A stretch of 64,000 nucleotides of DNA from JBCCQH01 sp039024435 (GTDB lineage Bacteria; Bacteroidota; Bacteroidia; J057; JADKCL01). Where the stretch lies: contig JBCCQH010000024.1 of the NCBI GenBank assembly GCA_039024435.1, positions 10,216 through 74,215 on the forward strand. The letters run 5' to 3'. The notes under the pieces were generated by a model, which saw only the letters and a list, made by a program, of their open reading frames with translations, was not told the origin of the DNA and did not search any database. Positions 26,087 to 35,016 of this stretch are shown one piece after another. Within the stretch, counting starts at the first letter, position 1, and each line of letters begins with the position of its first letter. A program made the position numbers and the translations under genes.

Positions 26087-27928
26087 ATGGCACAACAAGG
26101 AAGTCCTTCAATATTGACTTGGAATCGCCTGGAAGCCCGTCCGCGCAAGGAAGAATTTGACCGGGTGCTCCGCGCCGAAGTCCGCGATGCGCTCTGGTTC
26201 TTGAGTCGGCAGTGGCAGTTCGGCGAGTTCAAAGGCGAAGATGCTGGCACTGCAGTGCAGGCCCGTATCGAAATGGAAACCTCCCGGGTGAACAACATCG
26301 CTCTGCGGGAGAACAACGCCCAACCGTACAATGAAAAACTCCCCATGGAATCCCAGGTGGAACGCGATCGCGTTCCCCTGGACCTGACCTTGCGTCAGGA
26401 AATGGGAGTGCATTGGGAGCGCGTACTGCGCAACGTACTGACGGGGGCCTCGATTCCCAACGCCACCATCAACAACATTGTCACCGATTTCAAGGGCAAC
26501 ATCAACTTGCACTTTTCGCTTCCGGCGACTACGTCCTCAAACCTGGAAGGGGAGATCTACAGCGATCCCAACCTGCTGATGGTGTACGCAGTCATTTCCA
26601 ATGGCCGGGCCATCGATGGGGGGGAACTGTACGAAAACCTCGTCACGGGTACGCAGGCCGCCAGCTACTTGACCATTTCGGTGAACACTGCCGCACAAAA
26701 CGCCGTCAACGCGGCGGGGTCCGCTTTCGTCGCTTGGTTCCGCAAGACCTACGGCGATCCGGCCAGCGTCAGTGAAACCGCCTGGGATGCGTCTCGTCTG
26801 GAGTATCGCTTTGCTTGCTCGGCGCCCAAGACCTCGAATTCCTCGACGATTCTCGTCGCCGAAGAGTACGCAAATGGTCACCTGGACTGGTACAACTTTG
26901 ACATTGAGCAGCCCAATGCCCAGGGTTTGCCCGGTGGCTTGAATCCGAACAGTACGGATACCAGTCTGATTGAGCGCGATCTCATCACGACCCTCCCGAA
27001 TGGGGTTCAGTTCCCGGGCATGCCGCATCCGCGGTGGTGGCAGATGGAAGATGGCCGGGTCAATCTCGGGGTGCTGAACACCGGGACCACCGACATCGCC
27101 AAGCTGTTGTTCGGGGAGTTTGCCCTGATCTACAGCAACGATTGGATGGTTGTTCCCTTCGACGTGAAAACCGGCAGCATCTGTGAGGTGAAAAGCATGA
27201 TCATCAACGATGTCTTTGGCATCAAGACGGTCATCCGGGCCGCGGGCGCGGGCGATCAGACCGATTGGCAGCGCTGGAGCATGTTCAACTTGCACCGCCG
27301 GGGAATCACCTCGGGAGCCGCCGATCAGCGCCTGTTTGTACCGCCCTCGGCCCTTCAGGTATTCGAGAGCGAACCGGTAGAAAAAGTGAGCTTGATCCGT
27401 GACGAAATGGCCAACATGGTCTGGGGAGTTGAATCCCAAGTTCCGGATGGTTTGGGCGGAAGTGTAGACGGTTTCGAAGCCGCTCTGCGCATGACGAACT
27501 ACCTCAAAGAGAACGCGGGTCCGGCTCCTTCGTTGAGCACGACCGCCAACACTGCGGACATCAGTTACTTGCTGGCGACGACCGTACCCGAGAACTGGAT
27601 TCCGTTCATTCCATCGCGTTTGAACGGGGTAAATAGCCGCCAGATCCAGTTGCGCCGGGCAGCGATGCCGCGCCTCATCCCCGGTCTGGCTCCGGAACGC
27701 ATCCGTCCGCGGACGGACTTGTTGCGGGAAGGTTACGATGGCTCACAATGGAACGCTTACAACGTCCACGAGGAAGAGGTGCCGCGTTCCGGTACCATCG
27801 TGAAGCGGACCTGGCAGCGCACGCGCTGGAGCAACGGTGAAGTGGCGACCTGGCTCGGCCGCCGCAAAACCAACGGCCGTGGCCAGGGCAACAGCGGATT
27901 GCAGTACGATGCGATTCTGCCCAAGTGA
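26087..27928 (+). CDS. Giant-operon gene 5: 613-aa conserved protein of unknown function
   Basis: This is the last gene of the block. The N-terminal region has a striking conserved stretch: FDRVLRAEVRDALWFLSRQ (24-42) followed by WQFGEFKGEDAG (43-54). The C-terminal part is Arg-rich (LRRAAMPRLIPGLAPERIRP). There is no signal peptide, membrane helix or known catalytic motif. I recall the LSRQWQFGEFKGEDAG type of motif from unannotated genes in other bacteria that lie beside homologues of gene 4, but this cannot be checked here. A strong intrinsic terminator lies about 40 nt after the stop, marking the end of the transcript. Confidence 0.78.
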   Translation: MAQQGSPSILTWNRLEARPRKEEFDRVLRAEVRDALWFLSRQWQFGEFKGEDAGTAVQARIEMETSRVNNIALRENNAQPYNEKLPMESQVERDRVPLDLTLRQEMGVHWERVLRNVLTGASIPNATINNIVTDFKGNINLHFSLPATTSSNLEGEIYSDPNLLMVYAVISNGRAIDGGELYENLVTGTQAASYLTISVNTAAQNAVNAAGSAFVAWFRKTYGDPASVSETAWDASRLEYRFACSAPKTSNSSTILVAEEYANGHLDWYNFDIEQPNAQGLPGGLNPNSTDTSLIERDLITTLPNGVQFPGMPHPRWWQMEDGRVNLGVLNTGTTDIAKLLFGEFALIYSNDWMVVPFDVKTGSICEVKSMIINDVFGIKTVIRAAGAGDQTDWQRWSMFNLHRRGITSGAADQRLFVPPSALQVFESEPVEKVSLIRDEMANMVWGVESQVPDGLGGSVDGFEAALRMTNYLKENAGPAPSLSTTANTADISYLLATTVPENWIPFIPSRLNGVNSRQIQLRRAAMPRLIPGLAPERIRPRTDLLREGYDGSQWNAYNVHEEEVPRSGTIVKRTWQRTRWSNGEVATWLGRRKTNGRGQGNSGLQYDAILPK

Positions 27929-27966
27929 TCCTAAAAAACATGATTTGAATAGGTTTGTTTTTTCAC

Positions 27967-27999
27967 CGCCGGTGGACTACGGTCTGCCGGCGTTTTTTT
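27967..27999 (+). terminator. Intrinsic terminator of the giant-gene operon
   Basis: Perfect arms CGCCGG (27967-27972) and CCGGCG (27987-27992), extended inward by wobble pairs, are followed directly by seven T. It lies 38 nt after the last giant gene and before the methylmalonyl-CoA epimerase gene. Confidence 0.85.
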
Positions 28000-28041
28000 G
28001 TGCCCGGACGGAAATCGCTATTTTCCGCAAAACTTAACGGC

Positions 28042-28440
28042 ATGAAAGTAGAACACATCGGAATTGCGGTCCGCGATCTGGAAAAATCAAACGCACTCTT
28101 CACGACGCTGTTTGGAAGGGGTCCGTACAAAGAGGAAACGGTAGCGAGCGAATCGGTGCGCACGTCTTTTTTTCGCTCGGGAGACACAAAAATCGAGTTG
28201 CTGGAAGCCACCGACGAATCCAGCGCGATCCACAAGTACTTGGAAAAACGCGGTGAAGGGATCCACCACATCGCATTTGAGGTGGAGGACATCTACGTTG
28301 AGATGGAGCGGATGCAGACTGAGGGTTTCCGGGTTTTGAACCCCGAGCCGAAAGTGGGCGCGGACAACAAGTTGATCTTCTTTCTCCACCCCAAGGATAC
28401 CAATGGTGTTCTGGTGGAGCTGTGCATGGAGCGCAAGTGA
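28042..28440 (+). CDS. mce: Methylmalonyl-CoA epimerase
   Basis: This 132-aa VOC-superfamily enzyme has two beta-alpha-beta-beta-beta modules. Metal ligands are visible as H5 (VEHIGIAV), the second-module His of GIHHIAFEV and the terminal Glu of LVELCMERK. It interconverts (2R)- and (2S)-methylmalonyl-CoA, linking propionyl-CoA metabolism to succinyl-CoA. The ATG at 28042 is chosen because it starts the domain exactly; upstream in-frame sequence overlaps the terminator of the previous operon. Length is typical for the family. It converges with the SecD-like gene, with 13 nt between stops. Confidence 0.92.
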   Translation: MKVEHIGIAVRDLEKSNALFTTLFGRGPYKEETVASESVRTSFFRSGDTKIELLEATDESSAIHKYLEKRGEGIHHIAFEVEDIYVEMERMQTEGFRVLNPEPKVGADNKLIFFLHPKDTNGVLVELCMERK

Positions 28441-28453
28441 GGGCCGTCAGGGG

Positions 28454-29710
28454 TCACAAGGTCTCCGAGGAAATGATCCGCACCGGAAGCGGAAGGGCGC
28501 CTTTGTCCAGGATTTGCGCGAGGTCGCGGACTTCTTCCCATTCAAATTGACCGGTGATCTGAGAGCGGCCACCGGTAATTTCCGAATAGACTTTGGGGGC
28601 GGTCAGGACGTGGTCGTCGAGGACGATGGCGATGCTGTTGCCGACCTCATTGCGGGTGAGGCGGGCCCAGGTTTCGGTCCCCCGGCGGTCCAGTACGAAG
28701 ACAATCATGGGTTGACCGGTGGGATCAAAATCGGCGAAGGCCTTGGTAATGGTACGGCCGTCAAGTTCGGGAGTATCCGAGCCCTCGTCCCGGATGGCGA
28801 TCAGTTCCAGGTGCGGGGGCATCAATTCTTCAGGGTCGGGAATCTCCGCTTGAAAGCTCCAGGCGAGCCGGTGATTGGGCAAAAGGCTCCGGGCTTCGGC
28901 TCGGCGGAGGTAGACATTGATGGCGGCGGTGTCCGAGGGGAGCGCGTAGCTGACCTGCGGCGCATCCGAAAGCAGGGGAATTTGCAGATTGAACTTGCCG
29001 AGGAAGGGGTTTAGCAGCCGGAACTTTTGCATTTCTCGTTCCTCATCCAGTTCAAACAGGCCTTCTTCCGGCAGCAGCGAGGAATCCAGTTTGTATCCTT
29101 CCAGGCTCAGATCATTGATTTGCTGCAGGAGGGGCTGGAACTCAGCAGAGCTCGAAGTGGGCCAAAATCCAATTTTTCCCTGGTTCTGGACCAAGCTGCG
29201 GATGCGGTCGGCGTGGGCCGGTTCGCGGGTTTCAATGGTGATCCGGCCCTTTCTCTCTTTGTAGGTGAGGTGAGGACGGGGATCGAGGATGTCCAGCCGG
29301 CCCCGCAGGATTTTGTAGCCGATTTCCAGTGCCCGGTCGACCTCGCGTTCCAGCCATTGTTTGACTTGTTCGTTGTCGCTCGTGGGGGAAAGCTCATTGT
29401 CCGGTTTGCTGAAGTAAAGGGCCAGGGAAACGGAAGTGTCTTGGAGGAGGGCATGGGTAAACCGGGGAACCCAGCCCCCCGGGGAGGTTGCGATCTGTTC
29501 CTGGGTCAGTTGCAGGGCCGCTTCGAAGCGGGCATCGACCGCCGAGCGGGCCAGTTCCCGGAGGACGGCATCTCCGCCCAGTTGTACCACCATGCGGTAG
29601 CGCACTTCGCCACGGGGCAGTACATCGGGTCTGGCATTGGGGGAAGAAGTACAGCCGGCCAGGATCAGCAGCAGGCCCGCGAAAATAGCATTCCGGTAGG
29701 TTCTTTTCAT
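28454..29710 (-). CDS. SecD P1-domain-like lipoprotein without the membrane domain
   Basis: The 418-aa product has a lipoprotein signal (lipobox LAGC, C20). The mature part resembles the periplasmic P1 domain of SecD: EIGYKILRGRLD, then IRSLVQNQGKIGFW, then DDHVLTAPKVYSEITGG and LAQILDKGALPLPVRII. In SecD or SecDF this last motif leads straight into transmembrane helix 2, but here the protein stops five residues later (SSETL). It is therefore a free-standing, lipid-anchored P1-like domain, not the proton-driven SecDF itself. It might bind translocating or folding proteins in the periplasm; that is inference. The frame is intact, so it does not look like a decayed secD. Confidence 0.8.
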   Translation of the reverse strand: MKRTYRNAIFAGLLLILAGCTSSPNARPDVLPRGEVRYRMVVQLGGDAVLRELARSAVDARFEAALQLTQEQIATSPGGWVPRFTHALLQDTSVSLALYFSKPDNELSPTSDNEQVKQWLEREVDRALEIGYKILRGRLDILDPRPHLTYKERKGRITIETREPAHADRIRSLVQNQGKIGFWPTSSSAEFQPLLQQINDLSLEGYKLDSSLLPEEGLFELDEEREMQKFRLLNPFLGKFNLQIPLLSDAPQVSYALPSDTAAINVYLRRAEARSLLPNHRLAWSFQAEIPDPEELMPPHLELIAIRDEGSDTPELDGRTITKAFADFDPTGQPMIVFVLDRRGTETWARLTRNEVGNSIAIVLDDHVLTAPKVYSEITGGRSQITGQFEWEEVRDLAQILDKGALPLPVRIISSETL

Positions 29711-29768
29711 GGTTGTGAAGGTTGGGAAGGCAATCTACGCAGAAAAGTTGCCATTCCCTGCGCTCGGT

Positions 29769-30665
29769 TTATTTCCGGTTCACGAGGTAGACGCCAGAAA
29801 GAATCACCGCGAATCCCAGTCCCTGCTGCCAGACCAGATTTTCGCCGTCCAGGATGCCCCAGGTCAAGGCCACAATCGGAATGAGGTAGGTGACCGAAGT
29901 GGCAAATACCAGACTGCTGATCTGCAGCAGGCGGTTGAACAGGATCACCGCAACCGCAGTCCCAATCGCCCCCAAAATTGCGATGTACCCCAGGGAACTC
30001 CAGGCCGCCGGATGGGTTTCCATCACGGCGGGCACCCCGGATCCGGCAAGCAGGTAAAAGATCGCCGGATAGCCCACACTGACCAGGGCGACCGTGGTGA
30101 GCAGCACCGGATCAAAGTTGGAGAAGTAATGTTTGAGGATGTTGGCGCTGAGGGCGTAATTGAAGGTCGCCAGAATTACCAGCAAGCTGTAGCGCAGGTA
30201 AGCACCGTCGCCGAGGGCGACAGCGTCGGTCGTCCCGGCGGTGATGAGGATGATCGCCCCGGTCACCCCAATGAGGACCCCGACGACATTGATGAAGGGG
30301 AATCGCTTCCGGAAAAAGGCAAAGGCGATGATCAGTACAAACAGGGGATTGAGCGAGTTGAGGACCCCGGCGATGGCGGATGGAATGACGGTTTCGGCTT
30401 CGGCAAAGAGAAATGCCGGCAGGGCGTTTCCGGCCAGGCCGATCAGGAACATGAGCAAGTACTGCTTCCGGGTGATGTCCTTGAGCCGTCCCCAGCGCAG
30501 TATCAGTACGGGGGTCAGGGTCAGCGCGGCGATCACGATGCGGAGGGTCGCCATCTGCGTAGCGGAAAAAGCGACCAGTCCCAGTTTCATCAGGATAAAA
30601 GAGCTTCCCCAGACGGTGGCGAGGAGCAACAACAACGACCAGGCGAGGACTTTTTTGTTGTCCAT
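29769..30665 (-). CDS. EamA/DMT-family transporter
   Basis: This 298-aa inner-membrane protein has about ten hydrophobic helices arranged as two EamA repeats, with typical glycine-rich turns and a C-terminal helix ending in VYLVNRK. The family exports amino acids, nucleobases or other metabolites; the substrate is unknown. It starts 6 nt after the stop of the TadA-like gene on the same strand, so the two form a short operon. Length is standard. Confidence 0.9.
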   Translation of the reverse strand: MDNKKVLAWSLLLLLATVWGSSFILMKLGLVAFSATQMATLRIVIAALTLTPVLILRWGRLKDITRKQYLLMFLIGLAGNALPAFLFAEAETVIPSAIAGVLNSLNPLFVLIIAFAFFRKRFPFINVVGVLIGVTGAIILITAGTTDAVALGDGAYLRYSLLVILATFNYALSANILKHYFSNFDPVLLTTVALVSVGYPAIFYLLAGSGVPAVMETHPAAWSSLGYIAILGAIGTAVAVILFNRLLQISSLVFATSVTYLIPIVALTWGILDGENLVWQQGLGFAVILSGVYLVNRK

Positions 30666-30671
30666 GGCAGA

Positions 30672-31136
30672 TTACCTTTCCCGGCGGCTACGGAAAAATT
30701 CACGCATGAGTGCGCTGCATTCGTCAGAGAGGATGCCGCCGATGATCTCAGTCTTCGGATGCAGGAGTCCGCTGCCATAACGCTGGTAACCGAACTTTGG
30801 TTCACCCGCGCCGAAAACGATGCGTCCCACGCGGACCCATTGCAGGGCGCCGGCGCACATCACGCAAGGCTCGATGGTCACGTAGAGGGTGCATTCATTG
30901 AGAAACTTACTGCCGAGGTAATCGGAGGCCGCCGTGATCGCCAACATTTCGGCGTGGGCCGTGGCATCCTGCAGGCGTTCTACCTGATTGTGTCCCCGCC
31001 CGATGATGCGGTTGCGCACGACCACCACCGCCCCAATCGGCACCTCACCGGCGGCAAAAGCCACCTCTGCCTCCCGCAAGGCCTGCCGCATGTAGTGCTC
31101 ATCGGAAAAGATGGATAGTGCCACGAGAACAAACAT
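30672..31136 (-). CDS. tadA: Nucleoside deaminase, TadA-like (tRNA adenosine-34 deaminase)
   Basis: This is a 154-aa cytidine-deaminase-fold enzyme. H61 and catalytic E63 (HAE) plus C91 and C94 (PCVMC) form the zinc site. Gene length and the ending GGILSDECSALMREFF fit TadA, which converts A34 to inosine in tRNA-Arg. Closely related guanine or other nucleoside deaminases cannot be fully excluded. The start at 31136 is chosen because the conserved domain begins within 15 residues; the open frame continues upstream through AT-rich repeat sequence and is probably non-coding there. Confidence 0.85.
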   Translation of the reverse strand: MFVLVALSIFSDEHYMRQALREAEVAFAAGEVPIGAVVVVRNRIIGRGHNQVERLQDATAHAEMLAITAASDYLGSKFLNECTLYVTIEPCVMCAGALQWVRVGRIVFGAGEPKFGYQRYGSGLLHPKTEIIGGILSDECSALMREFFRSRRER

Positions 31137-31440
31137 ACGATTTCTGATGGCTTGATTTCTGATTGGCGGGAGAATTTCCAATTGGCGCGTTTTGAACGGG
31201 TAACCTATGATCATTACAAGCTTCTCCTGTACACGACCTTTCCTGTAGACGCATTCAAATTGATACATTTGAACGCCGCGTGGCGGAGGCTGAGGCCCGA
31301 TTTCCAAGTGGGCGCTTTCGGAACGCGCGGTGCAGGAGCGGATTTCTGATGGGGATCTTTGCAATTGCTCGATTTTGGAACCCACTTGTGATTGGTATCG
31401 ATCAGAAATCGGAAATCCGCGCATCAGAAATCATTTAAAT
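31137..31440. repeat. AT-rich intergenic repeat words upstream of aspS
   Basis: The 340-nt divergent space between tadA and aspS holds several copies of the same words: ATTTCTGATGG and ATTTCTGATTGGCG near 31140-31170, GAATTTCCAATTGGCGCGTT near 31175-31195, and inverted ATCAGAAATC copies near 31400 and 31425. The same words occur at 8219-8275, near 40300 and near 41392. No coding sequence is supported. Confidence 0.45.
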
Positions 31441-31443
31441 TGA

Positions 31444-31451
31444 TAAATTTG
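31444..31451 (+). promoter_or_regulatory. Bacteroidota -7 promoter box for aspS
   Basis: TAAATTTG is a full match to TAnnTTTG, 27 nt before the aspS ATG. No clear -33 TTTG is present at the usual spacing. Confidence 0.5.
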
Positions 31452-31478
31452 CGGCAGTTTTACCACGATACAAACATC

Positions 31479-33236
31479 ATGATACGGACACATACTTGCG
31501 GAGAGTTGCGGCTGGAAAATGCGGGGCAAAAGGTAACCCTGGCCGGCTGGGTACAAAAATCACGGGACCACGGGCACTTTGCATTTGTGGATGTGCGCGA
31601 CCGCTACGGGGTAACCCAAATTCACATCCCGGCCACTCGGGAATCGCTCTACGCCCAGGTACAAGAGCTCGGGCGTGAGTACGTGATTCAGGTGTCGGGA
31701 ACGGTCAAGGAGCGCACCAACAAGAATCCCAAGATGCCGACCGGGGACATCGAGATCGAACCGGAATCGGTTGTGGTCCTGAATGCCGCCCAAACGCCGC
31801 CCTTTAAGATTGAGGACGAAACCGACGGGCAGGACCAGTTGCGCATGCAATACCGCTACCTGGATCTGCGCCGGGGACCGCTCCAGCGGAGCATCGAACT
31901 GCGGCACCAAGTGGCCCAGGCCACCCGCCGCTACCTGGACCAGCACAGTTTTCTGGAAATCGAGACACCTTATCTCATCAAGTCCACCCCGGAAGGGGCG
32001 CGCGATTTTGTGGTGCCCTCCCGGATGAATCCCGGGCAGTTTTACGCTTTGCCCCAATCGCCGCAAACCTTCAAGCAACTTTTGATGGTCAGTGGCTATG
32101 ACCGCTATTTCCAGATTGTCCGGTGCTTCCGGGACGAAGACCTGCGTGCGGATCGCCAGCCCGAGTTTACCCAGATTGACTGCGAAATGTCCTTTGTAGA
32201 TCAGGAAGATGTACTCCAGATGTTTGAAGGTATGACCCGCTACTTGTTCCGCGAAGTGCGCGGTGTAGAATTGCCGGATCCGTTTCCGCGGATGACTTAC
32301 CGTGAGGCGATGGAACGCTTCGGGAGTGACAAGCCGGATGTGCGTTTTGGGATGGAACTGATCGACATCACCGACATCGCCCAGCACCGCGATTTTGCCG
32401 TGTTCAACCGCCAGGCGTACATCGGGGCGATTTGTGTGAGCGGCGGGGCAACTTATACCCGCAAGCAGATCGACAAGCTCACCGACTGGGTCAAGCGTCC
32501 GCAGATCGGGGCAAAGGGCCTGGCCTGGGTCAAGGCAAACGAAGACGGCTCTTTCGGATCCAGCCTCAAGAAATTTTACCCGCCGGAAGACTTTGCGGCT
32601 TGGTTGGCGCGGGCCAATGGCCACACCGGCGACTTGCTGTTGATCCTCTCGGGTCCGCGGGAAGCGACCCAAAATCAGCTCGGACAGTTGCGCTTAGAGC
32701 TTGCGGGTCGGGAAGGGCTGCGCAAAGCGGATGATTTTCAGCCGCTCTGGGTGATCGACTTTCCGCTGCTGGAGGAGAAGGACGGCGAATGGCACGCGAT
32801 GCACCATCCTTTTACTTCCCCTAAGCCGGAGCAGGCCCATCTTCTGGAAACTGACAAAGGCAGCGTCCTCGCCAATGCCTACGACCTCACGATGAATGGC
32901 GTGGAATTGGGTGGGGGTTCGATCCGGATCCACGACCGGGAGTTGCAGAAGCGGATGTTTCGCGCGATTGGGTTTAGCGATGAAGAAGCGCATGCGCAGT
33001 TCGGCTTCCTGATGGGGGCTTTTGAATACGGTGCCCCACCCCACGGAGGCATTGCTTTCGGATTTGACCGCTTGTGTGCGATCATGGGGGGAGACGAATC
33101 CATCCGCGATTACATCGCGTTTCCCAAGAACAATATGGGCCGCGATACGATGATCGACAGTCCGGCCCCGATTGGGGAGGTAGCGCTGGAAGAATTGTTC
33201 ATTGCGGTGGAGCTTCCCGAAGAAACAGAAGCGTAG
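31479..33236 (+). CDS. aspS: Aspartyl-tRNA synthetase
   Basis: This 585-aa class II synthetase charges tRNA-Asp. The N-terminal OB-fold anticodon-binding domain spans about 1-105 ([14 protein letters not shown]). The catalytic domain has motif 2 near residue 220 ([16 protein letters not shown]) and motif 3 near 522 ([10 protein letters not shown]), with the bacterial GAD insertion between them. Length matches bacterial-type AspRS. The ATG at 31479 is the first residue of the conserved N-terminus ([10 protein letters not shown]). It is apparently monocistronic. Confidence 0.97.
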   Translation: MIRTHTCGELRLENAGQKVTLAGWVQKSRDHGHFAFVDVRDRYGVTQIHIPATRESLYAQVQELGREYVIQVSGTVKERTNKNPKMPTGDIEIEPESVVVLNAAQTPPFKIEDETDGQDQLRMQYRYLDLRRGPLQRSIELRHQVAQATRRYLDQHSFLEIETPYLIKSTPEGARDFVVPSRMNPGQFYALPQSPQTFKQLLMVSGYDRYFQIVRCFRDEDLRADRQPEFTQIDCEMSFVDQEDVLQMFEGMTRYLFREVRGVELPDPFPRMTYREAMERFGSDKPDVRFGMELIDITDIAQHRDFAVFNRQAYIGAICVSGGATYTRKQIDKLTDWVKRPQIGAKGLAWVKANEDGSFGSSLKKFYPPEDFAAWLARANGHTGDLLLILSGPREATQNQLGQLRLELAGREGLRKADDFQPLWVIDFPLLEEKDGEWHAMHHPFTSPKPEQAHLLETDKGSVLANAYDLTMNGVELGGGSIRIHDRELQKRMFRAIGFSDEEAHAQFGFLMGAFEYGAPPHGGIAFGFDRLCAIMGGDESIRDYIAFPKNNMGRDTMIDSPAPIGEVALEELFIAVELPEETEA

Positions 33237-33734
33237 GGCGTCGATAAGTCCAGTGATTCTGGCCGGTGCTTTGTTCAATTTGACATGATCAAGGGGAGAA
33301 TTTCCTGTGCTCGGCACCGGAGTGGAACATTGAAAATTTTTTCATTGGAGATTCTTGTTTGCGGGAAGGATGGGAGGGACATGGGTGCCGCCAGTAGGGC
33401 GGGACGGAGCCCAGCGAACTCCCGGAACAGCCTGGTGCCGACGTGTTGGTGGAGCGTCGGTAACCGCCCCGATCAACAGAAAGTTGAGTCCAGTCCCAAA
33501 AGTAGCTTCAGCACGCGGAGTGTGGCCGCACGGTACCCTGTGCGCATCCGAGGATTTTCCTATGTTTGGCGCCGAAGTGGCAACTAAAAATTGAATTTTT
33601 TGCACTGTAAGTTGACCGAGTCGCCCATTTGCCGAAAATGTCCAATGTGGGTAGCCTTGTGGAGAACAATATGAGGGGATAAAGTCGGTTTTATCGATCT
33701 TTTTGTAAATTCCATCGGTAAAATCGGGGTATCT
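33237..33734. other. Intergenic region containing GC-rich repeat family 2
   Basis: About 500 nt between aspS and a small orphan gene. It contains a GC-rich repeat (separate entry). The remaining sequence has no credible ORF: the open frames of 80-100 codons running through the repeat are also found, with different sequence, in the other repeat copy, which indicates repeat rather than gene. Confidence 0.5.
33355..33440 (+). repeat. GC-rich intergenic repeat, family 2, copy 1
   Basis: It starts TTGTTTGCGGGAAGGATGGG and ends near GCCTGGTGC. The inverted copy at 40161-40247 has the same start (TTGTTTGCGGGAGGGATGGG), an internal GGGACGGAG and the same end region, with differences and small indels between. 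Confidence 0.7.
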
Positions 33735-34136
33735 GTGAAGCTTTCGAATGAATTTTTTGCGGAGTTTGGCAAGCTCATCTGTTCGCTGACGTTGACCGCC
33801 GGAGAACTTTTGCCCGTGGAAAAAGAGTTGGTCATGGAGATTGCCGACGACATTTTCTACCGGCCCGGTCAGCGACGCGACCGCTCTACGCCCGCCCCGT
33901 GGAAGGCGCTGTTTGCCTATCCCCCCTGCTACCAATGCGAAGAGGATCCCCAAGTGGCTTTCCAAAAGCTGATGGAAACCTGGGATGCGGCGCAGTGGTC
34001 GGTCAGCCGGGATGAAAGTGCAAAAATGACCGATCTAATATTTCAGGTATGTCGGGCTTACGGGCTGTCATCCACGGCCCAAGAGCAGATGCTCGACGGC
34101 TTCAAGGCGGAGTTGCACCGGCGAAGCAAGTCCTGA
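33735..34136 (+). CDS. Hypothetical small helical protein
   Basis: This 133-aa protein starts with GTG. It is acidic and predicted all-helical from its composition. The N-terminal half (FGKLICSLTLTAGELLP) is vaguely like TerB-type helical domains but too short to assign. CYQC at about 64-67 is a possible metal or disulphide pair. There is no signal peptide. It lies alone between aspS and the convergent HAD phosphatase gene. I do not recognise a family. Confidence 0.6.
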   Translation: MKLSNEFFAEFGKLICSLTLTAGELLPVEKELVMEIADDIFYRPGQRRDRSTPAPWKALFAYPPCYQCEEDPQVAFQKLMETWDAAQWSVSRDESAKMTDLIFQVCRAYGLSSTAQEQMLDGFKAELHRRSKS

Positions 34137-34179
34137 AGTGCTTTTGGCACCGGCGGGTTGCGGAAAATTGGGTTCCGTC

Positions 34180-35007
34180 TCAGTCGGCAAACAAGCGTTC
34201 CAGCGCGACCGCAACGCCATCTTCTTTTCCGGACAAGGTGATCTCATCCGCAACGGCTTTGACTGCATCTTTGGCATTGGCGACGGCGACGCCCCAGCCA
34301 GCGGCGTTCAGCAAATCGGTATCGTTGTAATTGTCTCCGAAAGCGATTACCTCGGTCAGGCCAAATGTATAGTGGTGCTCGAGCAATTTCTGCAGGCCGA
34401 TGGCCTTGTTGATGGAACAGTCGGCGATTTCCAGGTAGGTGGGGCGCGAACGGTAGAGGTGAAGTAATTCGCCGAATTGGGCTTGTAGTCCCGCCGTCGC
34501 CCGGTCGATTCCCGCTTCTGGTCCCATGAGCATTACCTTGTGGGCACTGACGCCCTGTCGCCCCCAGTGGGTCACCACTTCCGAACCGGATGCTACCCGC
34601 GGGCTCACCTTGGTGTTGTGTTCTTCCCGCTTCGCCCAGTAGTCCATTTCCGGGACGAACCACTCGTCTGCGTAGTAAAGGCTTACGTGGACTTCGGTGT
34701 CCGCCGTCAGGTCGAGGGCGGCTTGTACCGCGGAAAGTGGGATCTCCGCCGAATGGACCACCCGAAATGCGGGGGCATCGGGTTGGGGCACGATGACGTA
34801 GCCCCCGTTGTAGCAGATGAGCGGCTCGTGGGTCACCCCTAGGTCGGCTTGCAGGTGGCGCATGGCGGCGGGCATCCGCGAGGAAGCCAGAATCACGCGC
34901 ACGCTGTCCCGCAGCTTGCGGATACAGGCGATGGTGCGGTCGGAAAGCTCCCGCTCGCCGTTGAGGAGGGTTCCGTCGATGTCAGTACAAATTGCTCGAT
35001 AGGCCAT
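34180..35007 (-). CDS. Cof-type HAD-IIB phosphatase
   Basis: This 275-aa protein has HAD motif I DIDGT with nucleophile D9 and acid D11, and motif IV FGDNYNDTDLL near the C-terminus, with a type IIB cap between. Such enzymes dephosphorylate small phosphorylated metabolites (sugar phosphates, PLP, FMN); the substrate is not predictable. It begins 9 nt after the msrA stop on the same strand, so the two are probably co-transcribed. Confidence 0.9.
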   Translation of the reverse strand: MAYRAICTDIDGTLLNGERELSDRTIACIRKLRDSVRVILASSRMPAAMRHLQADLGVTHEPLICYNGGYVIVPQPDAPAFRVVHSAEIPLSAVQAALDLTADTEVHVSLYYADEWFVPEMDYWAKREEHNTKVSPRVASGSEVVTHWGRQGVSAHKVMLMGPEAGIDRATAGLQAQFGELLHLYRSRPTYLEIADCSINKAIGLQKLLEHHYTFGLTEVIAFGDNYNDTDLLNAAGWGVAVANAKDAVKAVADEITLSGKEDGVAVALERLFAD

Positions 35008-35016
35008 GCCCGCAAT

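Noticed and set aside
11262..27928. Phage tail, extracellular contractile injection system or T6SS cluster
   Set aside because: No sheath, tube, baseplate spike, AAA+ ATPase, LysM or tape-measure-like protein is recognisable, and the five proteins do not follow the gene order of such clusters.
11262..27928. Polyketide or nonribosomal peptide synthase cluster
   Set aside because: Despite the protein sizes there are no KS, AT, A, C or carrier-protein motifs.
29709..31118. Plus-strand open frame of 469 codons antisense to eamA/tadA
   Set aside because: It lies opposite two clearly identified genes and its translation is Gly/Asp/Gln-rich shadow sequence.
33355..33594. Small protein read through GC-rich repeat family 2
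   Set aside because: The second copy of the repeat reads through with different, non-conserved residues, so the frame is accidental.
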